11,407 nucleotides of DNA, taken from positions 1-11,407 of the forward strand of contig QKDF01000102.1 in assembly GCA_003245395.1 (NCBI GenBank), written 5' to 3'. A program made the translations under genes and the position numbers. This document shows positions 5,626 through 11,407 of this stretch, piece by piece. The DNA is from Clostridia bacterium (lineage in GTDB: Bacteria > Bacillota > Clostridia > Oscillospirales > Oscillospiraceae). How positions within the stretch are numbered: position 1 is the stretch's first letter; every line of letters starts with the position of its first letter. Below the pieces are notes generated by a model that had not been told where the DNA came from, did no database searches, and saw nothing but the letters and a program-made list of their open reading frames with translations.

Positions 5626-6708
5626 ATGACATCTTCCTTGCAAGAGGTCCCCGTCCGAGCCGGGGACGGCTATACCGTCACCATCGGGCCGGGATTGCTG
5701 GATCACTGCGGTGAACTGCTGATCCGCTCCATCGCCCTCTGCCGCGCCGCCGTCATCACCGACAGCCATGTGGCCCCCCGCTATCTGGACACCGTTGCCC
5801 AAAGCCTGACCCGAGCCGGTTTCACCGTCAGCTCCTTCGTGTTTCCCGCAGGGGAATCCCAGAAAAACCTGACCACACTCTCCGACGCACTGGAGTTTCT
5901 GGCCGGTCAGGAGCTGACCCGCTCCGACTGCGTGGTGGCGCTTGGCGGCGGCGTGGTCGGTGATTTGTGCGGTTTTGCCGCAGGGTGCTACCTGCGGGGC
6001 ATCCGCTTTGTACAGCTGCCCACCACCCTGCTGGCGGCCGTGGACTCCTCCGTGGGCGGCAAGACCGCCGTGGATCTGCAGGCAGGAAAAAATCTGGCGG
6101 GCCTCTTTCTCCAACCCTCCGCCGTTGTCTGCGACACAGACTGTCTGAAAACGCTCCCACCGGCGGAACTGGCCGACGGAATGGCCGAGGCCATCAAAAC
6201 CGCCGTTCTCTCCGGTGAAGCCCTGTTCTCCTCTTTGGAGAATGGCCCTCTGACGGGAAATCCCACGGAGACCATCTGCCGGTGCATCCGGCACAAGGCC
6301 GCCGTGGTGGAGGAGGACCCCTTTGACAACGGTGTGCGCCGGACATTAAATTTGGGTCACACCGCCGGCCACGCCATTGAGCGGTGCAGCAATTACACCA
6401 TTCATCACGGCCACGCCGTGGCGGCCGGCCTGGCAATCATCGCCCGGGCATCCGAGGCTCTGGGGCTTACCGAAGAACCTTGTGCCGATCGCATCTGCTC
6501 CGCACTCCGGCGCAGCGGCCTTCCCGCAGGGACGGAGTTCTCCCCCGCCCAGCTGGCGCAGGCGGCACTCATGGACAAAAAGCGGCGGGGCGGCTCCATC
6601 GCTCTGGTCATTCCCAAGAAGATTGGCAACTGTGAAATGATGACTGTTCCCGTGGAGGAACTGGAATCCATTTTCCAAGCCGGGTGGGAGGATACAGCAT
6701 GCAGGTAA
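5626..6708 (+). CDS. aroB: 3-dehydroquinate synthase
   Basis: A 360-residue NAD- and metal-dependent enzyme converting DAHP to 3-dehydroquinate, shikimate pathway step two. Visible motifs are GGGVVGDLCGFAAG (107-120), the PTTLLAAVDSSVGGKTAVD stretch (132-150), and metal ligands E188 (MAEAIK), H245 (NLGHTAGHA) and H261 (HHGHAVAAG). The length is normal. The ATG at 5626 is chosen because the upstream in-frame extension to 5566 overlaps tyrA and adds residues not found in the family. AGAAGGGA lies rather far upstream (about 12 bases), so initiation may be weak or coupled to tyrA, which ends 22 bases before. The gene overlaps the aroA start by ten bases. Confidence 0.96.
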   Translation: MTSSLQEVPVRAGDGYTVTIGPGLLDHCGELLIRSIALCRAAVITDSHVAPRYLDTVAQSLTRAGFTVSSFVFPAGESQKNLTTLSDALEFLAGQELTRSDCVVALGGGVVGDLCGFAAGCYLRGIRFVQLPTTLLAAVDSSVGGKTAVDLQAGKNLAGLFLQPSAVVCDTDCLKTLPPAELADGMAEAIKTAVLSGEALFSSLENGPLTGNPTETICRCIRHKAAVVEEDPFDNGVRRTLNLGHTAGHAIERCSNYTIHHGHAVAAGLAIIARASEALGLTEEPCADRICSALRRSGLPAGTEFSPAQLAQAALMDKKRRGGSIALVIPKKIGNCEMMTVPVEELESIFQAGWEDTACR

Positions 6709-7952
6709 CGATCTCTCCGGCTACGCTCTCGGGCATTGTCCCAGCCATTCCCTCCAAGTCGGACGCTCACCGCCTGGCCATCTGTGCCGCGCTGGCCGAC
6801 CGGCCAACGGAGTTGGAACTGCCCAGCTCCTCCGCGGACATCGACGCCACCCTCCGCTGCCTGGAGGCTCTGGGTGCAGGCATCCGCTTTTCAGACGGCA
6901 TCCTGACTGTCACTCCGGTCTTCCCCGCGGGGGCCACACCCCTGCTGGACTGCGGGGAAAGCGGCTCCACCTTTCGCTTCCTGCTGCCGGTCGCCGCGGC
7001 GCTCTACAGCCGCACACGGTTTGAAGGGCACGGGCGGCTGCCGGACCGCCCCATCGGAGAGCTGATGCACGCGATGGATTCCCAGGGGGTGTCCTTCTCT
7101 GCTCCGCGGCTTCCCTTTGAGACCAGCGGGCTGCTGCACGGCGGTGCGTATTCTCTTCCCGGAGATGTCAGCTCCCAATATATTACGGGTCTGCTGATGG
7201 CTCTGCCGCGTGCTGTGGAAGACAGCGTCCTGTCTCTGACCTCTCCCCTGCAGTCCCGGGGGTATGTGGACATTACGCTCTCTGCCCTTCGGCGCTTCGG
7301 CATTGCGGTCGAAGACACGGAACAGGGCTACCGGATTCCGGGTGGACAGACGTTCCGCTCACCGGGCCGTCTGAAAGTAGACGGCGACTGGTCCAACGCG
7401 GCAGTTTTTCTGGCAGCCGGAGCCATCGGCGAAACGGTATCCGTATCCGGGCTGAACTCGGATTCCCCTCAGGGGGATCGGGCGATCACCGAAATCCTCG
7501 CCCGATTCGGCGCAAAGGTATCTGTCTCAGAAAAAGCGGTCACGGTATCGCCCGGTCCCTTGCGGGGCTGCACGGTGGATATGTCCGGTGTCCCGGATCT
7601 GCTTCCGGTGCTGGCGGTGGTGGCTGCCTGTGCCGAGGGAGAAACCCGCTTCACCGGTGCGGAACGGCTGCGGCTGAAAGAGTCGGATCGGCTTACCGCG
7701 GTGTGTGCGCTTTTACAGGCGCTGGGTGGAGATGTTCAGGAACTGCCCGACGGTCTGATTGTCCGTGGGACGCCGCTTTCAGGCGGCACGGTGGACAGCT
7801 TTCACGATCACCGCATGGTGATGTCCGCCGCTTTGGCGGCGCTTCGGTGCACGGGCCCGGTCACGATCCTGGATGCCGGCGCCGTGGAAAAATCCTACCC
7901 CGCTTTTTTCCGGGATTATACCGCTTTGGGAGGGAACGTCTATGGCATCTGA
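6699..7952 (+). CDS. aroA: 3-phosphoshikimate 1-carboxyvinyltransferase (EPSP synthase)
   Basis: A 417-residue EPSP synthase, transferring the enolpyruvyl group of phosphoenolpyruvate to shikimate 3-phosphate. Substrate residues line up with the family: K20, S21 and R25 in IPSKSDAHR, CGESGSTFRF (85-94), RPIG (117-120), SSQ (158-160), catalytic D300 in GVPDLLP, E328 and R331 in LKESDR, and HDHR (369-372). In the glyphosate-relevant loop the residues matching E. coli G96, T97 and P101 are G89, S90 and F94. The ATG at 6699 has GGGAGG seven bases upstream; an in-frame GTG at 6684 is the less likely start because it overlaps that site. Overlaps aroB by 10 bases and aroC by 11, suggesting translational coupling. 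Confidence 0.96.
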   Translation: MQVTISPATLSGIVPAIPSKSDAHRLAICAALADRPTELELPSSSADIDATLRCLEALGAGIRFSDGILTVTPVFPAGATPLLDCGESGSTFRFLLPVAAALYSRTRFEGHGRLPDRPIGELMHAMDSQGVSFSAPRLPFETSGLLHGGAYSLPGDVSSQYITGLLMALPRAVEDSVLSLTSPLQSRGYVDITLSALRRFGIAVEDTEQGYRIPGGQTFRSPGRLKVDGDWSNAAVFLAAGAIGETVSVSGLNSDSPQGDRAITEILARFGAKVSVSEKAVTVSPGPLRGCTVDMSGVPDLLPVLAVVAACAEGETRFTGAERLRLKESDRLTAVCALLQALGGDVQELPDGLIVRGTPLSGGTVDSFHDHRMVMSAALAALRCTGPVTILDAGAVEKSYPAFFRDYTALGGNVYGI

Positions 7953-9036
7953 ATACGGCACGGCCCTGCGCATCAGCGTTTTTGGGCAGTCTCACGGCGC
8001 TGCGATCGGCGTGGTGATGGACGGACTTCCGGCGGGTGAGCCGATCGATCTGGAGGCGCTGAACGGTTTTCTGGATCGGCGCCGGCCCGGAAAGGACGCC
8101 CTATCCACCCAGCGAAAGGAAACCGATCTTCCCAAGATTCTCTCCGGCCTGCGGGATGGAGTGACCTGCGGCAGCCCGCTGTGCGCAGTCATTGAAAACC
8201 AGGATCAACACTCCGGCGACTATCGGAACCTGGCCGACTGTCCCCGCCCAGGCCATGCGGACTTCACCGCCTGGGCCAAGTGGGGCGCAGAAGTGGATAT
8301 GCGCGGAGGCGGCCACTTTTCCGGCCGGCTGACGGCGCCGCTGTGCATCGCCGGAGGCATCGCCCTTCAGATTCTGGCCCGCCGTGGCATCTCCGTCGGT
8401 GCGCATCTGTGGTCGGTGGGCGCAGAGAACGACCTTCCCTTTCCCGTCTTCCCCACGCCGGAGCTGCTCTCTCTTCCCGGTACAAAGTCGTTCCCGGTGC
8501 TGGATGACGCCCGTGGGGAACGGATGCAGCATGTGATTCTTTCGGCGGCTCAGGAGGGGGATTCCGTGGGCGGCATCGTAGAGTGTGCCGCCGTGGGTCT
8601 GCCCGCCGGACTGGGTGAACCAATGTTTGACGGACTGGAAAACCGTCTGGCAGCCACCCTGTTTGGAATTCCGGCCGTCAAGGGGCTGGAGTTCGGCGAG
8701 GGCTTCGGCGCCGCCGCCCTACGAGGCAGTGAAAACAACGACCCTTTCTGTGTCCGGAACGGCCATGTGGAGACCGTCTCAAACCACTGCGGTGGGATTT
8801 TGGGCGGCATTGCTACGGGGATGCCGCTGACCTTCCGGATTGCCTTCAAACCCACGCCATCCATTGCAAAGCCACAGCAGAGCGTCAGCCTTTCCCGGAT
8901 GGAACCGGAGGAACTGACCATCCGCGGGCGGCACGACCCCTGCATCGCTCACCGGGCGATCCCGGTGGTGGAAGCCGTTGCGGCAACCGTACTTCTTGAT
9001 TTGATACTGGAGGAGCATTTTTATGGAACTGTCTGA
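7942..9036 (+). CDS. aroC: Chorismate synthase
   Basis: A 364-residue chorismate synthase, which eliminates phosphate from EPSP with reduced FMN as cofactor to give chorismate, the last common precursor. Conserved blocks are FGQSHGAAIGVVMDGLPAG (14-32) with H18, RRPGKD (47-52), RPGHADFTA (102-110) with H105, DMRGGGHFSGRLTAP (119-133), NHCGGILGGIATG (281-293) and RGRHDPCIAHRAIPV (328-342). No flavin reductase domain is attached, so FMN must be reduced by another protein. The start ATG at 7942 follows GGGAGGG and overlaps the aroA stop by 11 bases; the longer frame from 7873 lies wholly inside aroA and is rejected. Overlaps pheA by 14 bases. Confidence 0.97.
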   Translation: MASEYGTALRISVFGQSHGAAIGVVMDGLPAGEPIDLEALNGFLDRRRPGKDALSTQRKETDLPKILSGLRDGVTCGSPLCAVIENQDQHSGDYRNLADCPRPGHADFTAWAKWGAEVDMRGGGHFSGRLTAPLCIAGGIALQILARRGISVGAHLWSVGAENDLPFPVFPTPELLSLPGTKSFPVLDDARGERMQHVILSAAQEGDSVGGIVECAAVGLPAGLGEPMFDGLENRLAATLFGIPAVKGLEFGEGFGAAALRGSENNDPFCVRNGHVETVSNHCGGILGGIATGMPLTFRIAFKPTPSIAKPQQSVSLSRMEPEELTIRGRHDPCIAHRAIPVVEAVAATVLLDLILEEHFYGTV

Positions 9037-10159
9037 AATCCGTACAAAAATTGACAATGTGGACGATCAGCTCCTCCAACTGTTTCTGGAGCGGATGGAT
9101 CTGGCGGAAAAAGTAGCCGCTTATAAGAATGAGCGGAATCTGCCGATCATGAACCGGGAGCGGGAGCGGGAAATCCTGGCAAAGGTCACCGCCGGGGCAG
9201 GTGAGCAGGAGCGATACGCCTACCACCTATTCTCTACTCTGTTTGAACTGGCCCGTACGCGGCAGGCAGAACTGATCTCCTCTCCCACTCATGTGGAAGC
9301 ACAGATCCGCGCTTCTCTGGCAGCCAAGCAGGAGACTTTCCCCCAGACAGGTCAGGTGGCCTGTCAGGGAATGGAAGGTGCCAATTCTCAGGCCGCCTGT
9401 GACCGCTTGTTTCCCCGCGGGCATATCATCTATGTAAAAAGTTTCGGTGCCGTGGCCGACGCAGTGGAAACCGGCCTGTGTCAGTTCGGCATTCTGCCGG
9501 TAGAGAACAGTTCCAACGGTTCTGTCCGGTCGGTGTATGAGCTGCTGCACAGTCGACGACTGTGCGTAGTCCGCAGCGTACGCCTGTGTATCCGGCACGA
9601 GCTGCTGGTTCTGCCCGGAACGCGGCTGGAGGACATCACCGAAATCTACTCCCATGAACAGGCCCTGGGGCAGTGCTCCAAATTTTTAAGCAAGCTGGGC
9701 GGCGTACGGGTACTTCCCTGTGACAATACCGCCACCGCCGCCCGAATGGTTTCCGAACGGGGTGACCGTCATATCGCCGCGATTGCCTCTCATTCCTGTG
9801 CAGACCTGTATGGTCTAGAAGTTCTGCGGGATGACATTCAGGACAGCGACAACAATTATACCCGCTTCTTCTGCATCGCCAAGGAGCCTGCCATCTATGC
9901 CGGTGCCAACCGCATCAGTTTGATGCTTACCTGTGATAACCGCCCCGGTGCGCTGTATGAAATCCTCGCCAAACTGGCTGCGCTGGGAATTAACATGACC
10001 AAACTGGAAAGCTGCCCTGTAGCCGGACGCAACTTCGAGTTCCTCTTTTTTCTGGAGCTGGAGGCCTCTGTGCAGGAACCGGGCGTGCTTCCCATGCTGA
10101 ACGAACTGGAGCGCAGCTGCCGGAGTTTCCGGCTTCTGGGCAACTACGCGGAGGTATAA
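9023..10159 (+). CDS. pheA: Bifunctional chorismate mutase/prephenate dehydratase (P-protein)
   Basis: A 378-residue fusion that makes prephenate from chorismate and phenylpyruvate from prephenate, the phenylalanine branch. Residues 1-85 are an AroQ-type chorismate mutase: R7, R24, K35, R47 and E48 match E. coli R11, R28, K39, R51 and E52 at a constant offset of four, and Q81 is a likely match to the active-site glutamine. Residues about 112-286 form the dehydratase, with PVENS (159-163), PCDNTATAA (232-240) and the catalytic TRF motif (280-282). Residues about 298-376 are an ACT domain for phenylalanine feedback. Its usual ESRP motif reads ESCP (329-332), and GALV reads GALY. The ATG at 9023 has a strong GGAGGAG site eight bases upstream inside aroC. 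Ends two bases before aroE-aroK. Confidence 0.96.
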   Translation: MELSEIRTKIDNVDDQLLQLFLERMDLAEKVAAYKNERNLPIMNREREREILAKVTAGAGEQERYAYHLFSTLFELARTRQAELISSPTHVEAQIRASLAAKQETFPQTGQVACQGMEGANSQAACDRLFPRGHIIYVKSFGAVADAVETGLCQFGILPVENSSNGSVRSVYELLHSRRLCVVRSVRLCIRHELLVLPGTRLEDITEIYSHEQALGQCSKFLSKLGGVRVLPCDNTATAARMVSERGDRHIAAIASHSCADLYGLEVLRDDIQDSDNNYTRFFCIAKEPAIYAGANRISLMLTCDNRPGALYEILAKLAALGINMTKLESCPVAGRNFEFLFFLELEASVQEPGVLPMLNELERSCRSFRLLGNYAEV

Positions 10160-10161
10160 CG

Positions 10162-11406
10162 ATGGTAAATCAAATTTACGGGCTGCTCGGCCGAAAACTC
10201 CAGCACAGCTGGTCTGTTCCCATTCATCAGGCCGTGGGTAATCACGCTTACCGCTTGATTGAGATGGAACCGGAGCAGGTGACCAGTTTTCTGCGCCGCA
10301 GCGACATCGGCGGACTGAACGTTACCATCCCCTATAAGCGCCAGGTAATGCCCTTGTGCGATCACATCGATCCATTCGCTCTGGAGATTGGAAGTGTCAA
10401 TACACTGGTGCGTCACTCCAGCGGGAAACTCTTTGCCTGGAATACGGACATCACCGGCTTCTTCTTCATGGCCCGCCGTGCCGGAATCGAACTTCAGGAC
10501 CGCAAGGTTTTGATCCTTGGCAGCGGCGGCACCTCCCTGACTGCACAGGCCGCCGCCCGTGCCCTGCATGCGCGGGAAGTGGTGGTTGTCTCCCGCAGCG
10601 GTGAAAATCATTACGGGAATCTTACCCAGCATGCGGACGCCCAAATCCTGATCAATACCACCCCTGTGGGGATGTACCCCAACACGGGTGCCTCTCCGGT
10701 GGATCTGCGGAACTTCCCAGCCTGCCGGGGTGTCCTGGACGTTATTTATAATCCCCAACGCACCGCTCTGCTTCTGCAGGCGGAATCGCTTGGAATCCCC
10801 TGTTCGGATGGGCTTCCCATGCTGGTGGCACAGGCCACCGCCTCTGAAGAACGGTTCTTCGACTGCACAATCTCCGAAAGCGAGAACGAGCGCATTTTGT
10901 CAAAACTGCGCCGGGAATCCACAAACATCGTTCTGATCGGGATGCCCGGCTGCGGGAAGTCTGCGGTGGGAAAACATCTGGCAGAACTGACCGGACGGGA
11001 AGTAATCGACCTGGATCGAAACGTGGTGCGGGCTGCCGGCATGTCCATTCCGGAAATTTTCGCCCGGGACGGAGAGGCCGAATTCCGCCGGATAGAGCAC
11101 ACAGTCGTGCATCAGTACGGTAAGGAGAGCGGTAAAATCATTGTCACCGGCGGCGGCATTGTAAAAGATAACCGAAATTATGATGCTCTTCACCAAAACG
11201 GGCGCATCTATTATTTGGATCGGACTCTGGACCGCCTGGACCGGGAAGGCCGTCCGCTGTCCATCGGCGCAGATTTGGCCGCTATGGCCACAGAGCGCGC
11301 CCCGATGTACGCCCGATTCCAGGATGCAGTGATTGATAACAACGGCCCCGTTGCGGAAACCGCAGAAGCTATTCGGAGAGATTTCTTCCAAACATTCGGG
11401 AACTGA
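10162..11406 (+). CDS. aroE-aroK: Fused shikimate dehydrogenase-shikimate kinase
   Basis: A 414-residue protein joining two consecutive shikimate-pathway enzymes. Residues 1 to about 245 are shikimate dehydrogenase: HSWS (15-18), catalytic K59 in GLNVTIPYK, D96 in NTDITGF, a nucleotide loop LGSGGTSLTAQ, and INTTPVGMYPN and SDGLPMLVAQA near the C-terminal side. After a short linker, residues about 254-414 are shikimate kinase: Walker A GMPGCGKS (260-267), DLD at the acidic shikimate/Mg site, FRRIE, TGGG, GRPLS in the lid, and RAPMYARF. No stop codon or frameshift separates the halves. Both are near the lower end of normal domain lengths. GGAGG lies seven bases before the ATG, and pheA ends two bases upstream. 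The TGA is at 11404-11406, one base from the window edge. Confidence 0.95.
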   Translation: MVNQIYGLLGRKLQHSWSVPIHQAVGNHAYRLIEMEPEQVTSFLRRSDIGGLNVTIPYKRQVMPLCDHIDPFALEIGSVNTLVRHSSGKLFAWNTDITGFFFMARRAGIELQDRKVLILGSGGTSLTAQAAARALHAREVVVVSRSGENHYGNLTQHADAQILINTTPVGMYPNTGASPVDLRNFPACRGVLDVIYNPQRTALLLQAESLGIPCSDGLPMLVAQATASEERFFDCTISESENERILSKLRRESTNIVLIGMPGCGKSAVGKHLAELTGREVIDLDRNVVRAAGMSIPEIFARDGEAEFRRIEHTVVHQYGKESGKIIVTGGGIVKDNRNYDALHQNGRIYYLDRTLDRLDREGRPLSIGADLAAMATERAPMYARFQDAVIDNNGPVAETAEAIRRDFFQTFGN

Positions 11407-11407
11407 G

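Noticed and set aside
7873..7941. Longer aroC start inside aroA
   Set aside because: The extension is entirely aroA sequence in another frame; the ATG at 7942 has a good ribosome binding site and begins the conserved chorismate synthase N-terminus.
1..11407. Mobile element, CRISPR array, tRNA or rRNA
   Set aside because: No transposase or integrase, no spaced repeats, and no cloverleaf or rRNA segment can be recognised; the non-coding stretches are short and accounted for by promoters, terminators and the attenuator.

Overview
The window looks like chromosomal DNA of a Gram-positive anaerobe of the class Clostridia. The moderately GC-rich base composition, the Firmicutes-like ribosome binding sites (AGGAGG type), the butyrate-type CoA-transferase and the style of the aromatic biosynthesis proteins fit the Oscillospiraceae (Flavonifractor/Intestinimonas-like gut bacteria). 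That placement is an inference from protein style; no search was run.

Layout. Positions 1-73 hold no gene I can identify and end at a strong plus-strand terminator (74-126), probably of a gene left of the window. Three genes follow on the minus strand: lrgB (144-833) and lrgA (830-1192), overlapping and read from their own promoter, then a CoA-transferase of the acetyl-CoA hydrolase/butyryl-CoA transferase family (1355-2710) with its own promoter and terminator. A divergent intergenic region (2711-2872) carries back-to-back promoters, one for the CoA-transferase and one for a small zinc-dependent phospholipase C-like protein (2873-3436).

The main content is an aromatic amino acid operon on the plus strand: aroF (DAHP synthase), tyrA (prephenate dehydrogenase), aroB, aroA, aroC, pheA (chorismate mutase/prephenate dehydratase) and a fused aroE-aroK, from 3749 to 11406. 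Gaps are at most 22 bases and three junctions overlap by 10-14 bases. Together these encode six of the seven steps to chorismate and the branch steps to prephenate, phenylpyruvate and 4-hydroxyphenylpyruvate. 3-Dehydroquinate dehydratase is absent from the window. No terminator is seen after aroE-aroK, so the operon may continue.

The most interesting element lies between 3437 and 3748. A 34-codon leader ORF (3555-3659) has its own ribosome binding site and encodes ten Tyr/Phe/Trp residues. It is followed by an 11-bp GC-rich intrinsic terminator just upstream of aroF. Part of the leader ORF (3626-3647) is complementary to the terminator's left arm and loop, so an antiterminator can form instead. 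This is the architecture of ribosome-mediated transcription attenuation, applied to a whole aromatic operon in an organism group where T-box or TRAP control would be expected.
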